Of a DNA stretch of 64,000 bases, positions 44,104 through 53,281 are shown one piece after another. Origin of the DNA: Lustribacter sp965277075 (GTDB lineage: Bacteria > Vulcanimicrobiota > Vulcanimicrobiia > Vulcanimicrobiales > Vulcanimicrobiaceae). The translations under genes were made by a program, and so were the position numbers. Position 1 is the stretch's first letter, and the number at the start of each line of letters is the position of its first letter. The stretch is from assembly GCA_965277075.1 (NCBI GenBank), contig OZ255707.1, positions 62,001-126,000 on the forward strand, written 5' to 3'. The notes below the pieces were generated by a model, which did not search any database, was not told where the DNA came from, and worked only from the letters and a program-made list of their open reading frames with translations.

Positions 44104-45042
44104 TCAGCGCGCCGCGTCGGCGAGAATATCGGCGGCAGGCATCGCGGTCTTGAGGACGCCGTATTTTGCCGAAATGTCGAGCACCGGCTGGATCAGCGCC
44201 GGCTCGAGGTCGCCGAAAAGCACGCGCGTCGACGAGACCGCGATGCCGGTTTCATCGGCGAGGATCTTTCCCGAAGCCGCTTGATTCGCGTTTGCCCATT
44301 TGGACGTTTTCTGCATCACCGTCGCGAACTTTTGCACGATCTCCGGGTGCGCTCTTGCCCAGGTCGTCGTGGTGAACCAGGCGCCGAGAAGAAACGTCCT
44401 CGCGATCGCGTCGTACGGATATCCGAGGATACGGAATTGAGCGCCGCGCATCGCAGCGTCGAGCTGCGGTTCCGAGACGAACGCGCAGTCGATCCGACCG
44501 GCTTCGAGGGCTGCCGCCATCGCCGAAAACGGCACTTCGAGGTAGTGTACCTTTGCCGAGTCGCCGCCGTTCTGATCGATCCAGGCCCGAGCACCCACGT
44601 GCGGGATCGTCCCGATTCCGTTCACGGCCACGGTCTTGCCTTCGAGATCGTGTGCGGCGCGAATCGGCGACGCGTTTTGCACGATCAATGCCGCTTGACG
44701 CACGCGTGAAACGACGAGATTGCCGCCGGCGATGAGAGCGAAGGGAATCCCGCGTTCGCGCGCCGTCGCCACTGAGACGACGTTCGACTGCCCGATGTCG
44801 ACCGCGCCCGACGCGACGGCCGCGGCGATGGCCGAGCCGTTCGAGAGTTTACTGATCTCGACGTCGAGGCCGGCCGCTTTGAAAAATCCAAGCGCCTGTG
44901 CGAAGAACGGCTGCGCGCCGGCATCGATCGGTGTCGTTGCGACGCGAAGGGCGAACGGCGCTTGTTGCGCGGACGCACGCAGGCTGCCGGTGCCGACGAG
45001 CGCGAACGCTGCACCGCCGCTCACAACGAGCCCGCGCTTCAC
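44104..45042 (-). CDS. SsuA/NMT1-type ABC substrate-binding protein
   Basis: 312 residues from GTG 45042, which overlaps the UbiD stop by 4 nt (GTGA); the longer ORF from 45078 is less likely. Basic start plus hydrophobic signal (VKRGLVVSGGAAFALVGTGS). Motifs PIDAGAQPFFAQALGFFKAA, NGSAIAAAVASGAVDIGQSN, AHDLEGKTVAVNG, WIDQNGGDSAKVHYLE and RIDCAFVSEPQLD. Last gene of the FAD hydroxylase, bicupin, FAH, UbiD, SBP operon. No transporter nearby; ligand presumably an aromatic acid. Confidence 0.9.
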   Translation of the reverse strand: MKRGLVVSGGAAFALVGTGSLRASAQQAPFALRVATTPIDAGAQPFFAQALGFFKAAGLDVEISKLSNGSAIAAAVASGAVDIGQSNVVSVATARERGIPFALIAGGNLVVSRVRQAALIVQNASPIRAAHDLEGKTVAVNGIGTIPHVGARAWIDQNGGDSAKVHYLEVPFSAMAAALEAGRIDCAFVSEPQLDAAMRGAQFRILGYPYDAIARTFLLGAWFTTTTWARAHPEIVQKFATVMQKTSKWANANQAASGKILADETGIAVSSTRVLFGDLEPALIQPVLDISAKYGVLKTAMPAADILADAAR

Positions 45043-46637
45043 GCTTCGCTCGTTGTCCGCGGTTCGATTAGCGACCACTCACCGTTGCGCAAGCGCTCGA
45101 TCTTGCCGGCTTCGTTGAGTTCTGCCAACGCAAGACCAACATCGCGACCGTCGGCGCTGCCGACATCTTCCATGAGCTGCGCGAACGAGCGCGGGCCGAC
45201 GCCCAACGCCCGTTCGACGCTCGGCGCCGGCTTCGGCGCGAACGCGAGCCGCGGAGGGTTCGGGCGGTCGTACTCGACATAATCGGGGCGCCCGTAGGCC
45301 GCGGTCAAATCGAAGCCGGCCTTTGAGATCGTACGCTCGCCGTCGGCGACCGGATCGCTTTGATGAACCGGATATCCGGTGCTCGTGACGATGTCGCGGT
45401 CCGGGCGAAAGCGTGTCGCCATAGCCCACTCCATTTCGTCACCGTCGAAGACGTCGATGTCGTCGTCGACGACGAAGATGTGCTTGACGCGCGGAATCGA
45501 GCACAGCGCCGCGATCGCGAGCCGTGCTTCGCCGCGCATGCCGCGCTTGAGCGAGACGCGCATGTGCTGACGGCCGTTCGATGCCGGTACCCCGTAAATG
45601 GCGGTGGGCTCGATGTTGATAGCACGCAGCGTCTTCCACGCGCCGGCCTCCGCGTTGAGGCCGCCGAGAATCGCCGACTCGTTCCAGCCCAGCTTGCGGA
45701 TACCGTGACGGACGCTCTGGTGCAGCACATCGCGGCGCGAGGTAACGGCGGTCACGTGGAAGACCGGGTTCGCATGCGTCGGGCCGTAGAAGCCGTAGAA
45801 CTCGGCATACGGGCCTTCGATTTCGCGGTGCCCGCGTGCGTCGAAATAGCCTTCGATAACGAGTTCCGCGTCGGCCGGTACCGCGATGCCGTTGCTGACG
45901 CCGCGCACCATCGCCATCGACGCGCCGCGCACGGTCGCGACCAGCGAGAATTCATCGATGGGGCCGGTCACGCCGTTGAGGCCGGCCGTTCTTTTCAGCG
46001 TTGCGCCGACGTAATTCAGCGGGTGCGAACCGATGACGAAACTCACCGGAAGCCGCTCGCCCCGGGCGGCGGTCGCGAGATAGATCTTCTTGAGGTCCGA
46101 CGGCGCGATCAGGTCGGCGAGCAGCGTCGTGCGGTCGCGAAACATCAGTCGCCGGCAGCCGACGTTTCCGCGGCCGCTCTCCGGGTCGACGGAAAAATCG
46201 ATCGCGGCCGAGATGTACAGCGAGCCGTCTCGATCGTGCTGCAGGTGCCACGGGAGCGTCGCGAGATCGATGTCGGAACCCGTCCGCACCACCTGGTGCA
46301 CGGGCGCTTCGCCGGACGGTACCTCGAACGTTGTTTGCGGCACCGTGAGGCGCCGCATGTGCTCGTGGACGACGTCTCGCGGAGCAACGCCGAAGGCTGC
46401 CGCGAGCCGGGCGCGCGCGCCCGAAACGGCGGCGACGAGTTCGAATCGCTCGGGACCGGCCGCGGTGAAGAGCGTCGCTTTGGGCGTCGACTCGATGATC
46501 GCGCTCAGCTCGGCGAGCGTGACCGTTTCGTCGTGGACATCGAGCTCGCCGGTCTCGCGCAGCCGCTCGATGAAATTTCGCAGGCGGAACCTTTCGTAAT
46601 CGGCTTCGATGCGGCGCGGTCGCGTTTCAAGCATCAT
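45039..46637 (-). CDS. UbiD-family prFMN-dependent decarboxylase
   Basis: 532 residues from tandem ATGs at 46637/46634. Motifs match the paralogue at 38812: NVGCRRLMFRDRTTLLADL, then HREIEGPYAEFYGFYG with the catalytic Arg and Glu residues retained but Ala in place of the Gly before EF. An insertion around residue 220 (KRTAGLNGVTGPIDEF) distinguishes it. It would decarboxylate an aromatic or unsaturated acid in a gentisate-like pathway. It starts 7 nt after the FAH gene. Confidence 0.93.
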   Translation of the reverse strand: MMLETRPRRIEADYERFRLRNFIERLRETGELDVHDETVTLAELSAIIESTPKATLFTAAGPERFELVAAVSGARARLAAAFGVAPRDVVHEHMRRLTVPQTTFEVPSGEAPVHQVVRTGSDIDLATLPWHLQHDRDGSLYISAAIDFSVDPESGRGNVGCRRLMFRDRTTLLADLIAPSDLKKIYLATAARGERLPVSFVIGSHPLNYVGATLKRTAGLNGVTGPIDEFSLVATVRGASMAMVRGVSNGIAVPADAELVIEGYFDARGHREIEGPYAEFYGFYGPTHANPVFHVTAVTSRRDVLHQSVRHGIRKLGWNESAILGGLNAEAGAWKTLRAINIEPTAIYGVPASNGRQHMRVSLKRGMRGEARLAIAALCSIPRVKHIFVVDDDIDVFDGDEMEWAMATRFRPDRDIVTSTGYPVHQSDPVADGERTISKAGFDLTAAYGRPDYVEYDRPNPPRLAFAPKPAPSVERALGVGPRSFAQLMEDVGSADGRDVGLALAELNEAGKIERLRNGEWSLIEPRTTSEA

Positions 46638-46643
46638 CGCGAA

Positions 46644-47486
46644 TCAACGCAACGCCGGCATCGCCGCGGCGACGACCGGCAGTTCCATGCGGCCGATACG
46701 TTCGATATCGATCGCGACGCGGTCGCCGGGCTGAATCGGTCCAACGCCGGCCGGAGTACCGGTGGCGACGACGTCTCCGGGTTCGATCGTGGCGGCGGCC
46801 GACATCACGGCGATCATGCCCGGGACGTCGACGATAAGATCGCGCGTGTTGCCGTCCTGACGCAGCTCGTCATTGACCCACAACCGCATGCGAAGCGCAG
46901 CGGGATCGCCGACCTCGTCCGCGGTGACGATCCACGGACCCAGCGGCGAGAACGTGTCGAACGACTTACGCATGACGCGCTCCTCGGTCCCCCGCAGGGT
47001 GACGTCGATGATGCACGCGTAACCGAAAACGTAATCGAGCGCCTCGCTGCGCGGAACGTTGCGACCGCGTTTACCGACGATCAACGCGAGCTCGCATTCA
47101 TGGTGAAACTCGCGCCCGGGCATGTCCGGCAACTCGATCGCATCGGCTGGTCCGACGAGCGAACTAGCCGCTTTGAGAAAGAAGCCGTTCTTGTCCGCCC
47201 GATTCGGTGAATTCATTTCCGTTTTGTGCGCGGCGTAGTTGACGGGAAACGCGAACAGGTTGTGCGGCCACGGTACCGGCACATCGAGACGCACATCGCC
47301 GAGCGCGACGCCGTCGCCCGCGGCCGCATCAATTCGTGCGCGCAGCGACGCAAAGTTCGCGATCGTCCGTACCATGCCCATCGGCGGCCATTCCGCGGGA
47401 TCGACGTTGCACGCGGCGCTTACGTCGTAGACGCGGCCGTCCCGGACGACGCCGATGCGTCCGCCGTTGAAGCGTACGAGTTTCAT
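46644..47486 (-). CDS. Fumarylacetoacetate hydrolase-family protein
   Basis: 280 residues. FAH-fold motifs: FAFPVNYAAHKTEMN, the metal site REFHHECELALIVGKRGRNV, GYACIIDVTLRGTEERVMRK, and GDVVATGTPAGVGPIQPGD. Bacterial members hydrolyse fumarylpyruvate or maleylpyruvate in gentisate degradation, or decarboxylate oxaloacetate. It is coupled (ATGA) to a gentisate-dioxygenase-like bicupin, which favours the fumarylpyruvate or maleylpyruvate hydrolase role. Confidence 0.9.
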   Translation of the reverse strand: MKLVRFNGGRIGVVRDGRVYDVSAACNVDPAEWPPMGMVRTIANFASLRARIDAAAGDGVALGDVRLDVPVPWPHNLFAFPVNYAAHKTEMNSPNRADKNGFFLKAASSLVGPADAIELPDMPGREFHHECELALIVGKRGRNVPRSEALDYVFGYACIIDVTLRGTEERVMRKSFDTFSPLGPWIVTADEVGDPAALRMRLWVNDELRQDGNTRDLIVDVPGMIAVMSAAATIEPGDVVATGTPAGVGPIQPGDRVAIDIERIGRMELPVVAAAMPALR

Positions 47487-48442
47487 CGTTCCTCCACGAT
47501 CAAATCGAGGGCGGCAAGCACGGGCTCATCCGTAACGCGAAAGAGGACGGCATCGCCGTCGGGCCGGTGGTGGTGCGGTCGCCACGCCGGTGCGGCGAAC
47601 ACGTCGCCGCGTTTCCAGTGCAGCGTGTTTCCGTCAACGACCGACGAACCACGGCCTTCGATGACGGCATAGATATTGTTGGCCGTCGTTTGCAGCACGC
47701 CGGTGACGGCCGCAGCATCCAACGCCATCACGTGCAATCCGAAGGTGCGCATCGGATGGTCCAGCGTTATCTGCCGCCCGTAACGGCCGGTCTCTTCGAG
47801 GGGCGCATTCTTCACGCGCGACTCGACGTCGCGCCACGTGAAGAGCAGCGGACTTGCCGAAACGCTGCGATCTGCCGGCTCGAAATCGCCCGGATAGGGT
47901 TCGAAAAACATTGGTTCGAGGAGTTGGATCAGCGGTACGTCAAGGAAGTCGATCCAGTATGCCGCCGCGCCGCTCGCGTTCCCGTGGCCGTGCCAACTGC
48001 CTTTGGGGGTAAGGACGATGTCGTTGGGCAGCATCGCGATCGTCTCGCCGTTCACCACGGTGTACGTGCCGGGTTGCGCGTCGACGATCAAGCGCAGCGC
48101 GTTCGGTGAATGGCGATGTGAACGCGCGCGCTCACCGGGCAAAATCATCTGGTAGGCCGCGACGAGCGTGCGTGTCGTGCCGTACGTGTTTCCTTCGACG
48201 GGATTGACGAGGATCAAATTGCGCCGCTCGGCCAGCGACGTGTCGATGAGTCGTCCCGCAGCTTCAAGCGCCGCATGACCGTCTTCATACGACCAATGTG
48301 CGGGCACAAACGTCTTGTAGGGTCGCGGATACAGGGACGGGGTCGGTTTGTTCCAGCCCGCAAGCATCGCCGTCGGGCCTAACTTCGCGTAAAGCTCCTC
48401 GAGCGACGTACTACTCGCGAACGTTCCGATGGTCGAGGTCAT
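47483..48442 (-). CDS. Bicupin, gentisate 1,2-dioxygenase-like
   Basis: 319 residues from ATG 48442, overlapping the FAD hydroxylase stop by 4 nt. The N-terminal cupin keeps the iron ligands (ARSHRHSPNALRLIVDA and later GSWHGHGN). The C-terminal cupin has lost the first His pair (LQTTANNIYAVIEGRGSSVV), as in gentisate and related dioxygenases that use one iron site, though it keeps PAWRPHHHRPDG. It should cleave the ring of gentisate or a related para-diol acid. The neighbours (hydroxylase before, FAH after) complete the classical pathway order. Confidence 0.87.
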   Translation of the reverse strand: MTSTIGTFASSTSLEELYAKLGPTAMLAGWNKPTPSLYPRPYKTFVPAHWSYEDGHAALEAAGRLIDTSLAERRNLILVNPVEGNTYGTTRTLVAAYQMILPGERARSHRHSPNALRLIVDAQPGTYTVVNGETIAMLPNDIVLTPKGSWHGHGNASGAAAYWIDFLDVPLIQLLEPMFFEPYPGDFEPADRSVSASPLLFTWRDVESRVKNAPLEETGRYGRQITLDHPMRTFGLHVMALDAAAVTGVLQTTANNIYAVIEGRGSSVVDGNTLHWKRGDVFAAPAWRPHHHRPDGDAVLFRVTDEPVLAALDLIVEER

Positions 48443-50079
48443 GATACCGCCTCCGCTTGTTCGAGCCATGCGTGGGGACGAACGCCACGCACGCAGTCGA
48501 TGAGCAACGCTGCATCATCGGGTAGCGCATCCCCACGCCACGCGACCATCCCGTCCGGTCGGACGAGGCACAGGGCACGTTCGTACAGGTCGCGGACGTG
48601 CGGCTCGTCGAGCCGCACGATGGAAAGCGGAACGCCGGCGGCGCGCGCGGCGCGACCGACTGCGGCGACGTCCGACTCGTCGAATGCAAGCAGCGTGAAG
48701 TCCCGTCCGAACAGGTCGAGCGTCGAGCGGCCGTCGCGCAGCCACGCGTGCGGGGCGCGCGCACCGGGGCGCGCCGACTGCTCGTAGCGCATCACGTCGA
48801 GCTCCGGGACCGGCGTCCCGTCGGGCCAGCAAATCGGCGAGGCGTCGTAGCGATACCCGAGGTGAATGCCCTGCGTGAACCACTCCCGTTTCATCGCTTC
48901 GGAAAACTCGCGACCGACGCGTTCGCGGACCGTCGCACCCTCGGTGGTATCGTCGCACAGCGTCGGATTCTTGCCCGGCGAGAGCATGCGGTCGAGGTTC
49001 CCGCTCGCTTCTTTCACATTGCGTTCCGCAACCGGCCGCCGCTCCGCGGTGTACGCATCGACCAGCCCAAAACTGCCCCAGCCCTCGCTGATGGCGGCGA
49101 GTTTCCAGCCCACGTCGACCGCGTCCGCGATGCCGGTATTCATGCCGAACCCGCCGGTGGGCGACATGACGTGCGCGGCATCGCCGGCGATGAGCACGCG
49201 GCGCGATGCGAAACGTTCGGCGACAAGTTCGCGGCGCTTCCATTGCATGATCGAGAGGATCTCGAACGCGAAGTCGCGGCCGACCGCGCGGCGAATCGCT
49301 GCGGCGACCTCATCGCGCGTCAGACCCTCGGGCCTGCTGCGCACGACCGACATGCGCCAACGGTCGCGGCCGTTGATCGCGACGATCGTCGCCCACGTTC
49401 CTTCGGGTCCGATGAAGATGTGCCGGTAGGCGCGGCCCTTGTCGTGCAGCGACACCAGATCCGGGCAGCGGAAGATGATATTCGTCGTGTCGGTGAGCAC
49501 CGGCGTGCCCAACATCTCGACGTTCAAGAGCGCGCGTACGCGACTTGCGCTTCCGTCGCAGCCGACCAGAAATGGTACCTTCACGCGTTGCACCGACCCG
49601 GTGAGGACGTTGCGCAGATCGGCGACGACCTCGCCCGGCTCTTCGCTATACGAGATCAGCTCCGTGTTGTAGCGCACGTCGGCGTCCGGAAAGCTTCCGA
49701 CCCACGCTCGGAGGATCGGGTCGAACATGTCTTGCGGGCAGCGTTCGGGTTTTTGCGGACTCACGGCGGGGGGCTTCGCTTCCTGCATCGTCGGAAACGG
49801 TTGGCGGCCGAGTTCCCAACCCGTCATGCTCGTCAGGTACACGTTGTCTTGCCGATAGTCGCGCGGATACGGCGAACGCTCGACCCGGTCCACGATCCCC
49901 CACCGCCGGCAGAATTCCATCGTGCGAATCCCGACGTAGTCCATGCGCGGCTGCTCGATCGTCCCGTCGGACTTTTCGACGACGATCGATCGAATGCCGC
50001 GCCACGAAAGTTCGCCGGCGAGCGCGAGTCCGACGGGGCCGCCCCCTACAATGAGAATCGATGCGCTGCCGTCCGACAT
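48439..50079 (-). CDS. FAD-dependent aromatic hydroxylase (MhpA/PHBH-like)
   Basis: 546 residues. Rossmann motif ILIVGGGPVGLALAGEL, the DG motif FLVGCDGSASRVRALL, the GD motif VLIAGDAAHVMSPTGGFGMN and a thioredoxin-like C-terminal domain. This is the long form of class A flavoprotein monooxygenases that hydroxylate phenolic acids with NAD(P)H. First gene of the operon with gentisate-like dioxygenase and FAH, so a hydroxybenzoate 6- or 5-hydroxylase forming gentisate is the likely role. Confidence 0.92.
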   Translation of the reverse strand: MSDGSASILIVGGGPVGLALAGELSWRGIRSIVVEKSDGTIEQPRMDYVGIRTMEFCRRWGIVDRVERSPYPRDYRQDNVYLTSMTGWELGRQPFPTMQEAKPPAVSPQKPERCPQDMFDPILRAWVGSFPDADVRYNTELISYSEEPGEVVADLRNVLTGSVQRVKVPFLVGCDGSASRVRALLNVEMLGTPVLTDTTNIIFRCPDLVSLHDKGRAYRHIFIGPEGTWATIVAINGRDRWRMSVVRSRPEGLTRDEVAAAIRRAVGRDFAFEILSIMQWKRRELVAERFASRRVLIAGDAAHVMSPTGGFGMNTGIADAVDVGWKLAAISEGWGSFGLVDAYTAERRPVAERNVKEASGNLDRMLSPGKNPTLCDDTTEGATVRERVGREFSEAMKREWFTQGIHLGYRYDASPICWPDGTPVPELDVMRYEQSARPGARAPHAWLRDGRSTLDLFGRDFTLLAFDESDVAAVGRAARAAGVPLSIVRLDEPHVRDLYERALCLVRPDGMVAWRGDALPDDAALLIDCVRGVRPHAWLEQAEAVS

Positions 50080-50148
50080 AGTGTGGGCATTGTAACGAAC
50101 CGGCGTCCTCGATGTCCAACACGCAGGAGCCGGTCCATTGTATCGGAC

Positions 50149-51075
50149 CTACGTGTGGCTGACGGCGAATTCGTTCGCGACGATTTCGCGCACCAGCGTG
50201 CGCAGATGCTCGACGACGATCGACTCGCGCGCGTTTCGGCGCGTCACCATCGAGAGCGTCGAGCGGCGGTGAGAGGCAATCGGAATGAAGCTCACGTCGT
50301 TTCGCGCCAGGCGAGTCATGGCCGCCGGCGTCAGCAAGACCGCGATTCCCGCGGCGACGAGCGTCATCATCGTGGCGACCTGCGACGCGCGTACGCCGAT
50401 CGTGGGCGTGAACCCAGCGTCCTCGAACAGCAGCGTCTTGAGATCGTCGAGACCGGGCGAAAGCGCCCGCGGCGCGGTGACGAAGGTGGCCTGCCGGAAG
50501 GTTCCGAGGGGAATGGCGAGGCCGCCCGGCATCGCCGGAGCATCCCGGGTGCGGACGGCAACGACGAAACCGCCTTCGGATATCGTCTCGAACTGCAGGT
50601 CCTCGCTCTCGGTCGGCAAGAGCGCGAAAGCCACGTCGATATCCCCGCGGCCCAGCGCGTCGAGCTGATCCGCCGTATGACCCTCGTAGAGGTGAATCGC
50701 CACGCCCGGATAGCGATCGTGGAATGCGCCGAGCAGCGGCGGGAGGATGCTTTCGACCGCGTAGCTGCCGCAGCCGACCGTGACGCGGCCGGTTTCCCCG
50801 TGGGACGCGAGGACGGCATGCCGGCGAGCATCGCCGAGCCGCGCAAGCACGTCCTGCGCGTCGGCGTAGAGACTGCGGCCCGCTTCCGTCAAGCTGACGC
50901 GGCGCGTGCTTCGGTCGAACAGGCGCGCCCCAATTTCCCGTTCCAGCCGGGCGATCTGCTGGCTCAGCGGTTGTTGCGCGATCCCCAAGCGCTCCGCGGC
51001 GCGGGTGAAATTCAGTTCTTCCGCGACCACGACGAACGCCTGGAGCCAGCGCGGGTTGACGAACTCGTCCTGCAT
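50149..51075 (-). CDS. LysR-family transcriptional regulator
   Basis: 308 residues from ATG 51075; a longer ORF to 51294 runs into the upstream gene and is rejected. DNA-binding domain WLQAFVVVAEELNFTRAAER, then LGIAQQPLSQQIARLEREIG. The inducer-binding domain follows (GRVTVGCGSYAVESILPPLL). Same strand as the binding-protein genes before it and the hydroxylase operon after it (69 bp gap), so it may control either. Aromatic acids are common LysR inducers. Confidence 0.92.
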   Translation of the reverse strand: MQDEFVNPRWLQAFVVVAEELNFTRAAERLGIAQQPLSQQIARLEREIGARLFDRSTRRVSLTEAGRSLYADAQDVLARLGDARRHAVLASHGETGRVTVGCGSYAVESILPPLLGAFHDRYPGVAIHLYEGHTADQLDALGRGDIDVAFALLPTESEDLQFETISEGGFVVAVRTRDAPAMPGGLAIPLGTFRQATFVTAPRALSPGLDDLKTLLFEDAGFTPTIGVRASQVATMMTLVAAGIAVLLTPAAMTRLARNDVSFIPIASHRRSTLSMVTRRNARESIVVEHLRTLVREIVANEFAVSHT

Positions 51076-51101
51076 CAAAATTTGGCGGCGCCGTACGCCG
51101 T

Positions 51102-52286
51102 TTACTTTAAAAAACCGCCCGGTCGACTGACCGGCGTAAACGTCTCGGTCCGGGCGTCGAAGCGGTCGATGACGCAGTTGGACGGGCCGACACCGCGTTG
51201 TTCCGCGTCGCGAAAGTCGAAGATGCCGCTGATGCCGACCCAGCCGCGCCGGCTGCGCACGTAATCGCGGACTTGCTGCGCGCTGATTTCCCAACCGTTA
51301 TCGCGGAACGCATCGAGCATGACAAAGCTCGCGTCCCACGGTGAATAATTCGGAAACGAGATCTTTTCGCCGAGCGCGGTCATGGCAGCAAAATAGTCCG
51401 TCTGCCGATCGCGCACGGGCCCGGCTCGCGTTCCCTCTCGCGACATACCGCGACCCCCGGGAAAATAGAGTTCTTTCGGCAGAAATTCCGCATACTGGGC
51501 GAGTTGCACCGGAATCATGTTGCCGTTGCCGCCGACGATCGGCAGTTCGAGACCCACATCTTTGACGCCGTGCAAAACGGTACCGAAACCGGTGCCGGCG
51601 GTCCACGCGATCATCACCTGCGGGTTGGCGCTTTTGATTCGCGCGATTTGCGCGCTCACTCCGAGATCATTCGTGGCGAAGTGCTCGCGCGCGATCAGTT
51701 GTAACTCTTTGTTGTCCGGTTCGGCCAGAGCGGCGTCGAAACCGCGCTCGAAATCTTGTCCGCTCGCATCGGTCGAGCTGATGATGCCGATCCGCTTCCA
51801 TCCTTTGAGCCGAATCCAACGCGCGATGACGCTCGCCATATCGCGGCTGCCGACGGTCGCAGAAAAAACGTACGAGCCCGGAGCCGGATGAATGCCGGGG
51901 GCGAAACAATACATGACGGGCCCCGTGTCTCGCACGATGGCGGCCGTCGCCGAACAAACCGCGGTCGAGGTCGGTCCGAAAATCGCGGGTACTTTTTTCG
52001 CAACAAGTGCGTTGACGAGTTGGACGCCGACCTGTGGGCTCGATTGATCGTCTTGCACGACGAAGTGAATCGTTCGCCCGCGGATACCGCCGTGCGCATT
52101 GACGCTTCGCTCGACCCCAGTGAGCGATTGCTGTTCTTCTTTCCCGATGAATGCCGCGTTGCCGCTCAGCGAAAGGATAGCGGGCAACTCGACGGGGCCG
52201 TCCGCGACGGCTGGTTTGAGCGCGCTCGCCGCGAGCGCGACCAGTCCGCAGACGAGCGGAACGCACAGATGTCTCGATCCGAACAT
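51102..52286 (-). CDS. LivJ-type (peripla_BP_6) substrate-binding protein
   Basis: 394 residues from ATG 52286, whose A is shared with the TAA stop of the amidohydrolase gene (TAATG). Signal peptide LCVPLVCGLVALAASALKPA. Motifs AILSLSGNAAFIGKEEQQSL, VVQDDQSSPQVGVQLVNALV, IISSTDASGQDFERGFDAAL, ARIKSANPQVMIAWTAGTGF, AEFLPKELYFPGG. Close relative of the proteins at 23228 and 53282. One of two such proteins in this operon; no Liv permease or ATPase present. Confidence 0.88.
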   Translation of the reverse strand: MFGSRHLCVPLVCGLVALAASALKPAVADGPVELPAILSLSGNAAFIGKEEQQSLTGVERSVNAHGGIRGRTIHFVVQDDQSSPQVGVQLVNALVAKKVPAIFGPTSTAVCSATAAIVRDTGPVMYCFAPGIHPAPGSYVFSATVGSRDMASVIARWIRLKGWKRIGIISSTDASGQDFERGFDAALAEPDNKELQLIAREHFATNDLGVSAQIARIKSANPQVMIAWTAGTGFGTVLHGVKDVGLELPIVGGNGNMIPVQLAQYAEFLPKELYFPGGRGMSREGTRAGPVRDRQTDYFAAMTALGEKISFPNYSPWDASFVMLDAFRDNGWEISAQQVRDYVRSRRGWVGISGIFDFRDAEQRGVGPSNCVIDRFDARTETFTPVSRPGGFLK

Positions 52287-53266
52287 TAGGCGACCGGTGT
52301 CGTGAGGCGGAGCAATCGCTGCGCATTTCCGCCGAGCAGCTTTTCGCGATCCTCGCCGGCGAGCGGCAGATGGTCGATCCATGCGGCGCCGAGCGCGTTT
52401 TCAACAAACGGATAGTCGACCGAGAACATGATGCGGTCGATGCCGAGTTCCGCGATGCAGCATTGCAAGGCGGGATTGGAAAAGAATCCGCTGGTCGTGA
52501 TCCAGAAGTGTTCGCAAAAATAGTCGCGGAACGAACGCTTCACGAACTTGTCGCGCGCCAGCGCCTGATTGAGGCGCCAAAGATAAAACGGCAGTCCCTC
52601 ACCCAGATGTCCGAGAATGATCTTCGTGCGCGGATACCGGTCGAGGACGCCGCTGAGAATCACGCGGATACCCGCCGTTGCGGTCTCCACGGTGTATCCC
52701 CAAGCGGCACGAATCAGCATCGGCCATTCCCCGACGTAGTCGTGATAGTAGGCGTCGATCACGCCGGGGTGCGGAACCGCGGGATGCATGTACAGCGGGA
52801 CGTCCAGCGCTTGCGCGCGTTCGAAAATGGGCCAGAAGCGTTTATCATCGAGGAAGACACCGTTCGTGAGCCCATGTACCATCGCGCCGACGAAGCCGAG
52901 CTCGGTGACGGCGCGTTCAAGTTCGTCGGCAGCGGCGACCGGGTCCGGGGTCGGAATGACGGCGAACGCGGCAAAGCGATGCGGGTACGCGCGAACGGCT
53001 TCCGCTAAGCGATCGTTGGCCCGTCGAGACAGCCGTGTCGCCGACTCTGCGTCGAGCTTTTGCACCGACGGGGCCGTGTGCGAGATGACTTGGAAATCGA
53101 TGCCGGCCTCATCCATTTCACGAATGCGGAGGTCGGCCAGATCCGGCAAGCGGAGTGCCGCAGCCGGCGATTTCGCCGCGTCGTAACCGCGGAAGGTCGC
53201 GAGGATGTCGGGGTCCGCGTAATGTTCCTCGAGCGCGATGACGTAATCCGAACGTGTAGGAATCAT
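52286..53266 (-). CDS. Amidohydrolase-fold decarboxylase (gamma-resorcylate/ACMSD-like)
   Basis: 326 residues. Metal and active-site pattern of the 2,6-dihydroxybenzoate (gamma-resorcylate) decarboxylase group: ALEEHYADP (Glu in place of the first His), LYMHPAVPHPG, ILGHLGEGLPFYLWRLN and FSVDYPFVENA (Asp). Non-oxidative decarboxylation of hydroxybenzoates, or hydrolysis of a ring-cleavage product, is expected. It lies between two LivJ-type genes, coupled to the second by a shared base. Confidence 0.88.
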   Translation of the reverse strand: MIPTRSDYVIALEEHYADPDILATFRGYDAAKSPAAALRLPDLADLRIREMDEAGIDFQVISHTAPSVQKLDAESATRLSRRANDRLAEAVRAYPHRFAAFAVIPTPDPVAAADELERAVTELGFVGAMVHGLTNGVFLDDKRFWPIFERAQALDVPLYMHPAVPHPGVIDAYYHDYVGEWPMLIRAAWGYTVETATAGIRVILSGVLDRYPRTKIILGHLGEGLPFYLWRLNQALARDKFVKRSFRDYFCEHFWITTSGFFSNPALQCCIAELGIDRIMFSVDYPFVENALGAAWIDHLPLAGEDREKLLGGNAQRLLRLTTPVA

Positions 53267-53281
53267 GAATGCATGCCGTCC

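Noticed and set aside
45360..47210. 616-codon plus-strand open frame across UbiD and FAH
   Set aside because: Antisense shadow of the UbiD and FAH genes, with composition dominated by Arg, Asp and Val and no domain signature.
48598..51264. Very long plus-strand open frame (888 codons) opposite the hydroxylase and LysR genes
   Set aside because: It is the antisense shadow of two well-supported minus-strand genes in GC-rich DNA, is rich in Arg, and shows no family motifs.
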